Assembly: GCF_023282985.1 (NCBI RefSeq)
Contig: NZ_JAGQDC010000010.1
Span: 62,001-126,000, forward strand
Reading direction: 5' to 3'
Length of the DNA: 64,000 nt
Source of the DNA: Serratia silvae
GTDB lineage: Bacteria; Pseudomonadota; Gammaproteobacteria; Enterobacterales; Enterobacteriaceae
Shown: positions 1 through 8,622 of the stretch, in pieces
How the letters are laid out: every line of letters starts with the position of its first letter
Position numbering within the stretch: position 1 is the first letter of the stretch
Translations under genes and position numbers: made by a program
The notes under the pieces: generated by a model
The model's input: only the letters and a program-made list of their open reading frames with translations
Told to the model about the DNA's origin: nothing
The model's database searches: none

Positions 1-365
1 AGATACAGCTTATACAGGTTGAGTACCGAGAAGCCGTAGTCCATCGCCAGTTTGGCGGCGGTGCTGGCGTAGCCTTTGCCCTGATGCGCCGGATCGATGA
101 TGATCTGGAATTCGGCGCGGCGGTGGATATGGTCGATCTCGACCAGTTCAACCAGCCCGACCTTGGCCCCTTCATGCTCGATGATAAAACGCCGTTCGCT
201 CTGGTCGTGAATGTGCTTATCGTACAGATCGGAAAGCTCAACAAAGGCTTCATAAGGCTCTTCGAACCAGTAGCGCATGACGCTGGCGTTGTTATCCATC
301 TGGTGAACAAACGCCAAATCTTCCCGCTCCAGCGGGCGTAGCCTGACGTTGGTGGTGCTCGACAT
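1..365 (-). CDS. speG: Spermidine N1-acetyltransferase, 3' end outside window
   Basis: GNAT-family enzyme that acetylates spermidine with acetyl-CoA in the cytoplasm, limiting polyamine toxicity. Only the first ~121 codons are present; the gene runs off the left edge. The translation begins [17 protein letters not shown] and contains [14 protein letters not shown] and the acetyl-CoA loop region around HQGKGYAS, nearly identical to E. coli SpeG over this stretch. The ATG at 365-363 follows a GAGGAGAA-like ribosome site. A second, out-of-frame ATG lies 4 bases upstream. Identity is clear; the C-terminal half cannot be checked. Confidence 0.93.
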   Translation of the reverse strand, partial: MSSTTNVRLRPLEREDLAFVHQMDNNASVMRYWFEEPYEAFVELSDLYDKHIHDQSERRFIIEHEGAKVGLVELVEIDHIHRRAEFQIIIDPAHQGKGYASTAAKLAMDYGFSVLNLYKLY

Positions 366-425
366 ACATTCTCCTCGGTATCAATAATCTGGCAAAAGTA
401 TAACCCCAGGAGCTGATCCAAGGCG

Positions 426-456
426 AAAAAAAACGGCACCGTGAAAGGCACCGTTT
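426..456 (-). terminator. Rho-independent terminator of purMN
   Basis: Read on the minus strand just after the purN stop, AAACGGUGCC and GGUGCCGUUU pair into a 10-bp stem with two G-U wobbles and a 6-base loop, followed by a run of eight U. The wobble pairs exist only in the minus-strand RNA, so the terminator works best in the purMN direction. Confidence 0.85.
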
Positions 457-477
457 AGATTGCAGGTAAATGGCGGG

Positions 478-1116
478 TCAGTCGGCGGCATAACCTTGTG
501 CTGGCAGGCGTTCGCCGTCCAGCCAGGCGGCGTTGTCGCGCATTGCCAGCCGCCCTTCGATAAACCAGCTCACCACCAGAGGGTAAATGGTGTGTTCCTG
601 GGTCTGTACCCGCTCAATGACCTCATATTCCTCGTCACCGGGGAAGATCGGTACCTTGGCTTGCAGGATCACCGGGCCACCGTCGAGCTGCTCCGTGACG
701 AAATGCACCGAGGTGCCATGTTCGGCGTCGCCGTTGTCGATAGCCTGGCGATGGGTATGCAATCCGGGGTATTTCGGCAGCAGGGAAGGGTGGATATTCA
801 GCAAGCGCCCGGCATAGTGCTGCACAAAGGTGTTGCTGAGGATGCGCATATAACCGGCCAGCACCACCAGATCGGGTTGGTATTGGTCGATGGCTTGTGC
901 CAGCGCGGCGTCAAAGGCTTCACGATCGGCAAAGGCTTTGGCATCCAGCGCTTGAGCGGCAATGCCAGCCGCTTCGGCACGTTGCAGGCCATAAGCCTGC
1001 GCGTTATTGCTCAATACCGCCACGATAGTGGCGTCGATCCGGCCCTGTTGGCAGGCGTCGATCAGCGCTTGGAAATTACTCCCCTGGCCGGAGACCAACA
1101 CCACAATCTTTTTCAT
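478..1116 (-). CDS. purN: Phosphoribosylglycinamide formyltransferase 1
   Basis: Third step of purine synthesis: transfers a formyl group from 10-formyltetrahydrofolate to GAR. The 212-residue protein has the family's usual length, the N-terminal phosphate loop VSGQGSNFQ, the catalytic Asn-His region NIHPSLLPKYPGL and the Asp loop near GDEEYEV. The chosen start is the ATG at 1116-1114, which shares its A with the purM stop (TGATG), so the two genes are translationally coupled. A GTG one codon upstream is less likely. It is followed by a terminator. Confidence 0.96.
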   Translation of the reverse strand: MKKIVVLVSGQGSNFQALIDACQQGRIDATIVAVLSNNAQAYGLQRAEAAGIAAQALDAKAFADREAFDAALAQAIDQYQPDLVVLAGYMRILSNTFVQHYAGRLLNIHPSLLPKYPGLHTHRQAIDNGDAEHGTSVHFVTEQLDGGPVILQAKVPIFPGDEEYEVIERVQTQEHTIYPLVVSWFIEGRLAMRDNAAWLDGERLPAQGYAAD

Positions 1117-2153
1117 CACTGGATGACCACTTGTTGTTCGTCAGAAGAAGCGGTCAGTTTACCAATCTGCCAGGCTTTTTCACCCGCAGCGGTTAATATT
1201 GCGATGGCTTTTTCTACCGATCCCTGTGGCAGTGCAATCACCATACCGACGCCGCAGTTAAAGGTGCGGTACATTTCATGACGGCTCACGTTGCCCGCTT
1301 GCTGCAACCAACTAAACACGGCAGGCCACTGCCAGCTCGATTCGTCGATCACCGCCAGCATCCCCTCTGGCAATACGCGTGGGATGTTTTCCCAGAAACC
1401 GCCGCCGGTCAGGTGAGCAATCGCGTGCACTTCCACTTTCTCGATCAATTCCAGTACCGATTTGACGTAAATCTTGGTCGGTTCTAGCAGATGGTCTGCC
1501 AGCGGTTTTCCCGCCAGGTCGGTGGTGGTGGGATCGGTTTTGCTCACTTCCAGGATCTTGCGCACTAGCGAATAACCGTTGGAGTGCGGGCCTGAAGCGC
1601 CTAGAGCGATCAGTGCATCGCCAGACTGTACTTTGCTGCCGTCGATGATTTCGGATTTCTCAACCACGCCCACGCAGAAACCGGCGACGTCGTAGTCTTC
1701 ACCGTGGTACATGCCGGGCATTTCGGCGGTCTCACCACCGACTAATGCACAGCCGGACTGTTTACAGCCTTCGGCAATCCCGGTGATCACGCTGGCAGCG
1801 GTATCCACATCCAGCTTGCCGGTGGCGAAGTAATCGAGGAAGAACAGCGGCTCAGCACCCTGAACCACCAGATCGTTAACACACATCGCCACCAGATCGA
1901 TACCGATGGTGTCGTGGCGTTTTAAATCCATCGCCAGACGCAGCTTGGTGCCCACGCCGTCGGTGCCGGAAACCAGTATCGGCTCGCGGTATTTCTGCGG
2001 CAACGCGCACAGGGCGCCAAAACCGCCCAGCCCACCCATCACTTCCGGGCGGCGGGTCTGTTTCACTACACCTTTGATGCGGTCTACCAATGCGTTGCCA
2101 GCATCGATATCGACACCTGCGTCTTTATAGCTGAGAGAGGTTTTGTCGGTCAC
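1116..2153 (-). CDS. purM: Phosphoribosylformylglycinamidine cyclo-ligase (AIR synthetase)
   Basis: Fifth step of purine synthesis: ATP-dependent closure of the imidazole ring of FGAM to give AIR. The 345-residue protein matches E. coli PurM in length and begins [19 protein letters not shown]. Clear family signatures are [10 protein letters not shown], the Gly-rich [12 protein letters not shown] and [16 protein letters not shown]. First gene of the purMN operon, with a PurR-type palindrome upstream in the purM-upp divergent region. Confidence 0.97.
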   Translation of the reverse strand: MTDKTSLSYKDAGVDIDAGNALVDRIKGVVKQTRRPEVMGGLGGFGALCALPQKYREPILVSGTDGVGTKLRLAMDLKRHDTIGIDLVAMCVNDLVVQGAEPLFFLDYFATGKLDVDTAASVITGIAEGCKQSGCALVGGETAEMPGMYHGEDYDVAGFCVGVVEKSEIIDGSKVQSGDALIALGASGPHSNGYSLVRKILEVSKTDPTTTDLAGKPLADHLLEPTKIYVKSVLELIEKVEVHAIAHLTGGGFWENIPRVLPEGMLAVIDESSWQWPAVFSWLQQAGNVSRHEMYRTFNCGVGMVIALPQGSVEKAIAILTAAGEKAWQIGKLTASSDEQQVVIQ

Positions 2154-2238
2154 TGCGCGATCCCCACGACGGTTTGCGGTTTGAGAACGGTGCTTCCGGC
2201 GGTGATGCCGGAACCAGGCGCGGCAATTCTAACAGCGC

Positions 2239-2254
2239 AAGCAAACGTTTGCGA
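2239..2254. promoter_or_regulatory. PurR operator for purMN
   Basis: The core GCAAACGTTTGC (2241-2252) is a perfect 12-base palindrome matching the centre of the PurR consensus ACGCAAACGTTTGCGT. It lies 86-101 bases upstream of the purM start, in the divergent gap with upp, as expected for purine repression of purMN. Confidence 0.82.
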
Positions 2255-2408
2255 GAACCATGTGAGCCCGCTCGAACATTTCGTCTTCTATACTGTTGAT
2301 CACTCTTTTGTTGATCTCGATCCGGCTATTGGTAGTGGCGTTGGGAGCAAAAGGCGGTATAATCCGGCGATTTTTTTGGCCGTCAACCACCTTAATAGGA
2401 GAAAAATG

Positions 2409-3035
2409 ATGAAGATCGTTGAGGTGAAGCACCCGCTGGTTAAGCACAAGCTTGGTCTGATGCGCGAACATGATATCAGCACCAAACGCTTTCGTGAGCT
2501 GGCTTCTGAAGTGGGTAGTTTGCTGACCTATGAAGCGACCGCCGATCTGGTGACAGAGAAAGTCACCATCGAGGGCTGGTGTGGGCCGGTTGAAGTTGAG
2601 CAGATTAAAGGGAAAAAAATTACCGTAGTGCCAATCCTGCGTGCCGGTCTGGGCATGATGGAAGGGGTGCTGGAGCACGTACCGAGCGCTCGTATCAGCG
2701 TGGTTGGGGTTTATCGTGATGAAGAAACCCTGGAGCCTGTTCCTTATTTCCAGAAACTGGTTTCCAACATCGATGAGCGTATGGCGCTGGTGGTTGACCC
2801 AATGCTGGCTACCGGTGGTTCGATGATCGCCACTATCGATCTGTTGAAGAAAGCCGGTTGCAGCAGCATCAAGGTGCTGGTGCTGGTTGCGGCTCCTGAA
2901 GGGATCGCCGCGCTGGAGAAAGCGCATCCGGATGTTGAGCTGTATACCGCTTCGATCGATCAATGTCTGAATGACAAAGGGTACATCGTGCCTGGCCTGG
3001 GTGATGCAGGCGATAAGATATTTGGTACCAAGTAA
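2409..3035 (+). CDS. upp: Uracil phosphoribosyltransferase
   Basis: Salvage enzyme that makes UMP from uracil and PRPP. The 208-residue product starts [19 protein letters not shown] and has the PRPP-binding loop [10 protein letters not shown] and the C-terminal uracil-binding [14 protein letters not shown]. The reading frame stays open far upstream, but the ATG at 2409 matches E. coli and follows AGGAG (2397-2401); an ATG one codon earlier (2406) is also possible. A Cys occurs in SIDQCLND where E. coli has Gly. It forms the usual upp-uraA pair. Confidence 0.97.
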   Translation: MKIVEVKHPLVKHKLGLMREHDISTKRFRELASEVGSLLTYEATADLVTEKVTIEGWCGPVEVEQIKGKKITVVPILRAGLGMMEGVLEHVPSARISVVGVYRDEETLEPVPYFQKLVSNIDERMALVVDPMLATGGSMIATIDLLKKAGCSSIKVLVLVAAPEGIAALEKAHPDVELYTASIDQCLNDKGYIVPGLGDAGDKIFGTK

Positions 3036-3041
3036 TCAATA

Positions 3042-3066
3042 AGCCGACCTGAGAGTCGGCTTTTTT
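3042..3066 (+). terminator. Terminator/attenuator between upp and uraA
   Basis: AGCCGAC / GTCGGCT form a 7-bp stem with a 6-base loop followed by six T, directly after the upp stop. It probably reduces, rather than abolishes, read-through into uraA. Confidence 0.8.
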
Positions 3067-3155
3067 ATGCTCTCAGTATTGCCGAGTCTGGTAATCCATT
3101 GGGCATAGATAACCCAGCTTACACAAATGACAACGACTCAGAGGAAAAACACCCC

Positions 3156-4445
3156 ATGACCCGTCGCGCCATCGGCGTTAGTGAACGCCCGCCGCTGTTC
3201 CAGACTATCCCACTCAGCTTCCAGCATCTGTTTGCCATGTTCGGGGCCACCGTGCTGGTGCCAATCCTGTTCAAGATCAACCCGGCGACGGTGCTGTTGT
3301 TCAACGGCGTGGGGACATTGCTGTATCTGTTTATCTGTAAGGGCAAGATACCGGCCTATCTGGGTTCCAGCTTTGCGTTTATTTCACCGGTGTTGCTGCT
3401 GTTGCCGCTGGGGTATGAGGTCGCTCTGGGTGGTTTTATCATGTGTGGCGTACTGTTCTGCCTGGTGGCGTTGATCGTCAAGAAGGCGGGAACCGGTTGG
3501 CTGGATGTGATGTTCCCGCCTGCGGCAATGGGCGCAATCGTTGCCGTCATCGGTTTGGAGCTGGCGGGCGTGGCGGCCAATATGGCCGGGCTGTTACCGG
3601 CGGAAGGCACCTCCGCAGACAGCACCACCATCACCATTTCGCTGGTGACGCTGGGGGTGACCGTCTTAGGTTCGGTGTTGTTCCGCGGTTTCTTGGCGAT
3701 TATCCCGATTCTGGTTGGGGTGTTGGTAGGCTATGCGCTGTCGTTCTTTATGGGCGTAGTGGATCTGACGCCAATCCGTGACGCGCACTGGTTTGCCTTG
3801 CCGACCTTCTACACGCCACGCTTTGAGTGGTTCGCCATCTTCACCATTCTGCCTGCGGCATTGGTGGTGATTGCCGAGCACGTTGGTCACCTGGTGGTCA
3901 CGGCGAATATCGTTAAAAAAGACCTGCTGCGCGATCCAGGCCTGCACCGCTCAATGTTTGCCAACGGGATTTCTACCGTGATCTCTGGTTTCTTCGGCTC
4001 AACGCCAAATACCACTTATGGTGAGAACATTGGTGTTATGGCCATCACCAAGGTTTACAGCACCTGGGTGATTGGCGGAGCGGCTATTCTGGCCATTCTA
4101 CTTTCCTGCGTAGGCAAGCTGGCGGCGGCGATCCAGGTGGTGCCGGTGCCAGTGATGGGCGGCGTTTCCCTGTTGCTGTACGGTGTGATTGGCGCTTCGG
4201 GTATCCGCGTATTGATCGAATCCAAGGTGGATTACAACAAGGCGCAGAACCTGATCCTGACTTCGGTGATCCTGATTATCGGCGTTAGTGGCGCGAAAGT
4301 GCATATCGGTGCGGCGGAGCTGAAAGGTATGGCATTGGCGACCATCGTCGGTGTTGGCCTAAGCCTGCTGTTCAAACTGATCAGCCTGTACCGTAAGGAA
4401 GAAGAAGTGATCGATGTGCCGGAAGAGCGGCTTGATCATCAATAA
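3156..4445 (+). CDS. uraA: Uracil:proton symporter (NCS2 family)
   Basis: Inner-membrane uracil uptake protein partnering Upp. The 429-residue product begins MTRRAIGVSERPP, as in E. coli UraA, and is strongly hydrophobic with about 14 membrane segments. Substrate-site signatures AEHVGHLVVTANIV and TPNTTYGENIGVMA are intact. The ATG at 3156 follows GAGGAAAA at 3141; the longer open frame from 3099 lacks family support. In E. coli uraA is followed by hda; here about 4.2 kb of accessory DNA separates them. Confidence 0.96.
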   Translation: MTRRAIGVSERPPLFQTIPLSFQHLFAMFGATVLVPILFKINPATVLLFNGVGTLLYLFICKGKIPAYLGSSFAFISPVLLLLPLGYEVALGGFIMCGVLFCLVALIVKKAGTGWLDVMFPPAAMGAIVAVIGLELAGVAANMAGLLPAEGTSADSTTITISLVTLGVTVLGSVLFRGFLAIIPILVGVLVGYALSFFMGVVDLTPIRDAHWFALPTFYTPRFEWFAIFTILPAALVVIAEHVGHLVVTANIVKKDLLRDPGLHRSMFANGISTVISGFFGSTPNTTYGENIGVMAITKVYSTWVIGGAAILAILLSCVGKLAAAIQVVPVPVMGGVSLLLYGVIGASGIRVLIESKVDYNKAQNLILTSVILIIGVSGAKVHIGAAELKGMALATIVGVGLSLLFKLISLYRKEEEVIDVPEERLDHQ

Positions 4446-4533
4446 CAGGCAAGTGCTTATCAGCATGATGGAGCCAGTGTTACTCTCCTCAATGGTGAGG
4501 AACATTGGCTTTATGCATGGAAATGTTGCACGA

Positions 4534-5034
4534 TTATAACCGATTACAGAAAAGAATGGGCGTATCGGTAATATAGATAAGATATCCTTGCTTACCTGCC
4601 GGGCGAATGGTGTAGCCGGTTAAGCTATTTAATTTAGAGAAAATATCTGGAAGTAGCTGTTTTTCGATATTTTCAGGAATGGTATCTCTGGCATATTTAT
4701 TAATGTAGAGGGTTTTAAAGAAATATAATCCATTGTTATCAACTTGATAGCTGATAATAATATCACGCCTGACATAGTATGTGTCATTTCCAGTATGATA
4801 TTTTGCAGTCAATGAAATTCGTCCTTTCCCATCATCTCGGCTATTGTTTCCTTTTAAATTCATGATGATATGTTGGTCGGATATCATTCCAGGTTTTGGA
4901 ACGAAAATTTTGTAATAAAGCGTTGATTCGCAAGATATAGATTCCGCTTTGTTTTTTACGTAAATCAAATAATACGCCGATGCCAGAGTAGCACAGGTTA
5001 ATATTACTAAAGGAATGATATTCTTAGTCTTCAT
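4534..5034 (-). CDS. FidL-like membrane-anchored protein
   Basis: 166-residue protein with one N-terminal hydrophobic segment (about residues 7-26) and a predicted periplasmic remainder containing two Cys. It overlaps the end of the upstream ToxR-like regulator by 11 bases. Salmonella SPI-3 carries marT-fidL in the same arrangement, and the size and topology fit FidL, whose function is poorly defined; it may modulate the partner regulator. The gene is visibly AT-rich against its surroundings, suggesting acquisition. Assignment rests mainly on context and topology. Confidence 0.6.
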   Translation of the reverse strand: MKTKNIIPLVILTCATLASAYYLIYVKNKAESISCESTLYYKIFVPKPGMISDQHIIMNLKGNNSRDDGKGRISLTAKYHTGNDTYYVRRDIIISYQVDNNGLYFFKTLYINKYARDTIPENIEKQLLPDIFSKLNSLTGYTIRPAGKQGYLIYITDTPILFCNRL

Positions 5035-5851
5035 AACCGGTCCAATGATATGTTTTGCAGTTGCTTTTTAAATTCCCGTCAATTTTGTTATCACACAAAA
5101 TAATTGATTCTCTTTTGACTTCATTATTGCCGAAATAATATAAATAATGTTTTTTAACGTGGCTGCAAATTACTTCCCTCTTGGACGCTCTTGATTTTAC
5201 ATATGAAAATGTTAAATTTTTAGATTCACCATATATTTCACAGTTTTCATATTGACCCAATAAAGGATAATTATCCTCTAACGGTTTTATTGAAGCGTAA
5301 ATATAAATCGATAAAATAATAATGATGGCAGTAAAAATGTAAGAATATCGATATATTCGTCTTTTAATTAACCTATTGCTTACTTTTGGTAAGTCATTTT
5401 TTTCTAATGGTGAAGTCAGTTCTTTGTCAGTTTTTTGGTGCTGATTTTGATTTTCTTGTTGCTTTACGTATTCGAACTTCTCGTTGAATGGCTCAATAGT
5501 AAATTCTAATGGAATATTGAATCCGGAACGTGGAGTCGTTTTAATAATGTTTTTATCTAATCCCAGAGAGCAAAGGTGTTTCCTCAGGATATAAATATGC
5601 TGATAGAGAGTATTAGCGCTTACAACGACGCCTTTCTGTCTCCAAATGTCATTGATAAGCTCATCTGGAGGGACAATTTGATGATCGGCATCAATGAGTT
5701 TTTGTAAGCATTTAGCTGCAGGCTTAGAAAGCTTTACTTTTACTTCTGACTTATTAAGGTTGAAAATTTCCCCGTTATCAATATTATAGACTATCTTTTT
5801 ATCTATCATGTAGTAACCAATCATCTCAATCCTCTGAGCAATTAAAGTCAT
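5024..5851 (-). CDS. ToxR/CadC-type membrane-bound transcriptional regulator (MarT-like)
   Basis: 275-residue protein with an N-terminal winged-helix domain of the OmpR/ToxR class (about residues 15-115; note the LSKPAAKCLQKLI and TTPRSGFNIP regions), a charged Gln/Lys linker, one transmembrane segment near 170-187 (YIFTAIIIILSIYIYAS) and a short periplasmic C-terminus with four Cys. This layout is that of regulators that sense the periplasm and bind DNA directly from the membrane. Met10 or Met15 could be the true start. AT-rich coding and the downstream FidL-like gene point to horizontal origin. Target genes are unknown. Confidence 0.68.
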   Translation of the reverse strand: MTLIAQRIEMIGYYMIDKKIVYNIDNGEIFNLNKSEVKVKLSKPAAKCLQKLIDADHQIVPPDELINDIWRQKGVVVSANTLYQHIYILRKHLCSLGLDKNIIKTTPRSGFNIPLEFTIEPFNEKFEYVKQQENQNQHQKTDKELTSPLEKNDLPKVSNRLIKRRIYRYSYIFTAIIIILSIYIYASIKPLEDNYPLLGQYENCEIYGESKNLTFSYVKSRASKREVICSHVKKHYLYYFGNNEVKRESIILCDNKIDGNLKSNCKTYHWTGYED

Positions 5852-6030
5852 CTAACATAATAGGATTGTTCTTGTTTGCTGTAAAGTCTTATCCTGATTT
5901 AGTTTGGAACCTATCATGAGTGTAAAATACTGTGCTTGTGTCTGTTTTTTGATTTCACTTTGATAGGTAAAGCTTAAGAGGATCTAATTCAAATGGGACA
6001 GAATGATGCAATGAGGTACCCACGTTACTC

Positions 6031-6152
6031 ATCAACACCATTCTGCCTGCGGCATTGGCGAGCACATCGACCACCTGGTGATTGCGGCGGAGTTGAAAGG
6101 TGTGGCGCTGGCGACCATCGTCGGTATCGGTCTGAGTCTGCTCATTTCCTGA
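6031..6152 (+). pseudogene. Relic of a second uraA copy
   Basis: 6031-6080 matches uraA around 3836-3896 (CACCATTCTGCCTGCGGCAT is identical) and 6082-6142 matches 4309-4372, encoding AAELKGVALATIVGIGLSLL beside uraA AAELKGMALATIVGVGLSLL. About 410 bases between the two blocks are missing and the first block is out of frame, so this is a non-functional remnant. The two segments differ from uraA by scattered substitutions, so the copy is not recent. Confidence 0.75.
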
Positions 6153-6271
6153 ACCTCCTGTTATTAGGCAGAGATCCTATCCTTTGTTAAGAACATTCTA
6201 GATTCATGCTTATATAAAATAATACGTTTGATATCCCGATGTTATTGTTTCAATAATGTAACAGGCTGTGA

Positions 6272-6490
6272 TTAACCTCGATAGGGTTTTTCCAACGTCT
6301 TTAATCCGACGCTGAGATCATGATTTCCCGCGTTCAAATCAATATGGCAAACAAGTCCAGTTATCATTGCGTTGGTGTGAAGGTACTCGACGCGGCCATC
6401 AAAAATACCCAAGTTATTACCGATAGAGGCTAGTCTGCAGTGACATGGCAGGTGAGTTAAAAACCTCACCCTGAGTCGTCGTCGTGCAAC
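6272..6490 (-). other. Possible 3' remnant of an unrecognised gene
   Basis: An open stretch on the minus strand ends in IFDGRVEYLHTNAMITGLV and a stop at 6274-6272. Composition looks protein-like, but no start codon with a ribosome site is visible between it and the lipoprotein gene upstream. Either a decayed gene end or chance; I recognise no family. Confidence 0.25.
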
Positions 6491-6526
6491 CGGGAAATGA
6501 AAGAAATGATAGGCGGGTAGCCAAAC

Positions 6527-6544
6527 GGGCGCTGCATTGCGCCC
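6527..6544 (-). terminator. Hairpin after the lipoprotein gene
   Basis: GGGCGC / GCGCCC form a 6-bp GC stem with a 6-base loop, 17 bases past the stop of the minus-strand lipoprotein gene. The following T run is weak (GTTTGG), so termination is plausible rather than certain. Confidence 0.5.
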
Positions 6545-6560
6545 TACAGACCAAATCTGT

Positions 6561-7058
6561 TTATTGATTGGTGGGTTGGACCGGTTGTTCGTTTTTACCG
6601 TCAGCCTGTTGAGTCTTACTGTCCATGCTGTTCTTGAGCTGTTCGGTTTTTTCCTTGGCTTGCTGCGCCAGATCGTTAGCTCCGTTAATTGCATCGGCCT
6701 TGATGTTTTTGGCTTGGTCGATCAGCTGCTGACTTTGTTTGTCTGCATCCTGTTTGATCGCTGCTGCTTTGGCTTTGGCCTCATCAGTAAGGGCATCTGC
6801 CTGCTTGGCTGCGTCATCTTTAATGGCGGAGGCTTGGTCTTTCAGCTGTTCCGTCTGGGCCGCCGCGGCATGTTTGATCTCATCTGCTTTGGCTTTGGCA
6901 TCGTCAGTCAGTTGATCCGCTTTCTTTGCCGCCGCATCTTTCATTTGCTCGGCACTGTCTTTGGCCTTATCCAGATGGGAATCAACCTTGGCATCATCGC
7001 AGCCCACCAGCAGCAAGCCCACCATTGAGGCCAATAGCACTTTATTCCACGATTTCAC
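6561..7058 (-). CDS. Alanine/lysine-rich repeat lipoprotein (LEA-like helix)
   Basis: 165-residue secreted lipoprotein. A signal sequence ends in the lipobox LLLVGC, so Cys20 should be lipidated. The mature part is almost entirely a charged, Ala-rich amphipathic helix built of recurring blocks such as DDAKAKADEIKHAAA and DEAKAKAAAIKQDAD at about 11-residue periodicity, resembling group 3 LEA proteins and some YtxH-like stress proteins. GTG start with AGGAG nearby upstream. The role is unknown; a periplasmic stress-protective or envelope-spacer function is inference only. Confidence 0.8.
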   Translation of the reverse strand: MKSWNKVLLASMVGLLLVGCDDAKVDSHLDKAKDSAEQMKDAAAKKADQLTDDAKAKADEIKHAAAAQTEQLKDQASAIKDDAAKQADALTDEAKAKAAAIKQDADKQSQQLIDQAKNIKADAINGANDLAQQAKEKTEQLKNSMDSKTQQADGKNEQPVQPTNQ

Positions 7059-7206
7059 GGTCTAGCTCCTTTCGGTTATCTTGTGTTTGTGGGATTGATC
7101 TTAGAACAGCTTGACTATATAAGACAAATCTCGCATCAAAATAAACCTTTTTACCGTCGATGGTGGCTGATTTTTCGCCACCATCGTGGTGCTATCTGCT
7201 CAACCG

Positions 7207-8268
7207 TTACTCAATATCTTGCTGATTAACTACGATCCAGTTTTTATCGGCGGTAACTGGCTGACCCGCTTTTTTCTGCTGGGCGGCAGCATCTTGTTGC
7301 AGTTGTTCCAACTGTTTTAACGTTGCCGGATTTCGGCTGATCCAGAGTCGTTGGCCGATTTGCGCATCGGTGCTGTTTAATAACATATAGGTATCGGAGT
7401 AAAGGGTATCACCGCCGACTAAAATCGGTTTTTTCCACTGGTCGATATAGCCTAAAATACTGCCCGCTTTGCCTTCAAACCAGGTCATTGGGTTGACAAT
7501 ATACGGCGTCATCGTCAAGTCCTGATTTTTTTCTGGGTGGTAGTTTCCTGCCTTTATCTGCTTACGTGCCGTAGTCAATTCGCCGGTTTTGCGGTTTACC
7601 AACAGAGTATTTACGCCAATCACATTTTGCGGTTTGACGTTGTAGCCATATTTCGGATTGCTGGCAACCATGCGTACCAGCTCTTCGTGTGCGGCACTCA
7701 TGATGTAGACCTCAATACCATTTTCTTGCAGTTTGGCAAACAGCTGCTGCATACCGCGCAACAGGCGTGGCGGTTCTACATTCTTTTGGTGCAGTTTATT
7801 GTCCTGAATAAAGTTGGCCGGTATTTTCTCTTTCAGCGCCATCAAGTCATTAACGTGTTGATTTAACTCCCGTAAGGTAAAGCCGGAAAATATCTGCGCC
7901 GCCCAGGGATAGCAGATCAAATCGTCCATTTCGCACAGGCGATGATAGTAGCTGTATAGGCTTTCAGGTTCGCCGAGGCTATCATTGAAGGGGATCAGAA
8001 TTAATGAGGGATCGATTTTTTCCCGCTTCAATAGCCCTTTATTTTCCAGGTAGGGGAGCAGCGACTCTTCCAAATCGTTTTTGTAGGTGGTGTTGTCCAT
8101 ATCAAACACGGCAAAGTCACCTTTATTGGCTCGTTCAGCAATCAGTTGACTTAGCACCTTGGCCTGTTCCGCTGGCCAAGCGGATAATTCTGTTGCATTG
8201 ACTGTGGATACGGATATTGCGCCGATAAATGTCATTAATAAAGCAATTACTTTTTTAAAACCAAACAT
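7207..8268 (-). CDS. Periplasmic HAD phosphatase, phosphorylcholine-phosphatase-like
   Basis: 353 residues with a Sec signal peptide (cleavage probably after STVNA, about residue 25). HAD motifs are in order: motif I FDMDNTTY (nucleophile Asp near residue 56), motif II SAAHEE, a Lys-containing motif III region and motif [10 protein letters not shown]. This set and the length match Pseudomonas aeruginosa PchP, a periplasmic enzyme releasing phosphate from phosphorylcholine. Substrate is inferred from family resemblance; other small phosphomonoesters are possible. Monocistronic, inside the uraA-hda accessory insert. Confidence 0.72.
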   Translation of the reverse strand: MFGFKKVIALLMTFIGAISVSTVNATELSAWPAEQAKVLSQLIAERANKGDFAVFDMDNTTYKNDLEESLLPYLENKGLLKREKIDPSLILIPFNDSLGEPESLYSYYHRLCEMDDLICYPWAAQIFSGFTLRELNQHVNDLMALKEKIPANFIQDNKLHQKNVEPPRLLRGMQQLFAKLQENGIEVYIMSAAHEELVRMVASNPKYGYNVKPQNVIGVNTLLVNRKTGELTTARKQIKAGNYHPEKNQDLTMTPYIVNPMTWFEGKAGSILGYIDQWKKPILVGGDTLYSDTYMLLNSTDAQIGQRLWISRNPATLKQLEQLQQDAAAQQKKAGQPVTADKNWIVVNQQDIE

Positions 8269-8622
8269 CAGGGTACCCTCTATTTATGTTTATTTGGCTG
8301 CGATTATAGGTGCTGATTTGAATAAAAATAGGGTGTTGATCGCATTTCTAGCAATAGAGTAAATAGAGAGGATTATGCTAGGATTAATGTTAAATTCAAG
8401 ATGTGAATGATTGGGCTTTAATATATAACCCAGTATTCGAGATATATTTAAATGGCCGGGGGTGGCTATTTTTTGAACACGTGAGTCGTGTAAATAGTTG
8501 AGTGATTGAAAAGTGAACAAACTCTGGCTGCGAACCTGTTGTTCTCACTGTGGGTTCAACAGCAGTCGCTTTTTGTGTTAGACTGACTGCGTTTTCCTGC
8601 CAGTTTTGGTTGAGGTGCTTTT
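8269..8622. other. AT-rich divergent intergenic region, no gene seen
   Basis: 354 bases separate the divergent phosphatase gene and hda. I see no coding sequence with family resemblance. It should contain both promoters. The segment nearest hda carries the TGAGGTG ribosome site (8611-8617). Confidence 0.6.

Noticed and set aside
2229-2963. 244-codon frame antisense to upp
   Set aside because: Shadow of upp, with no recognisable domain.
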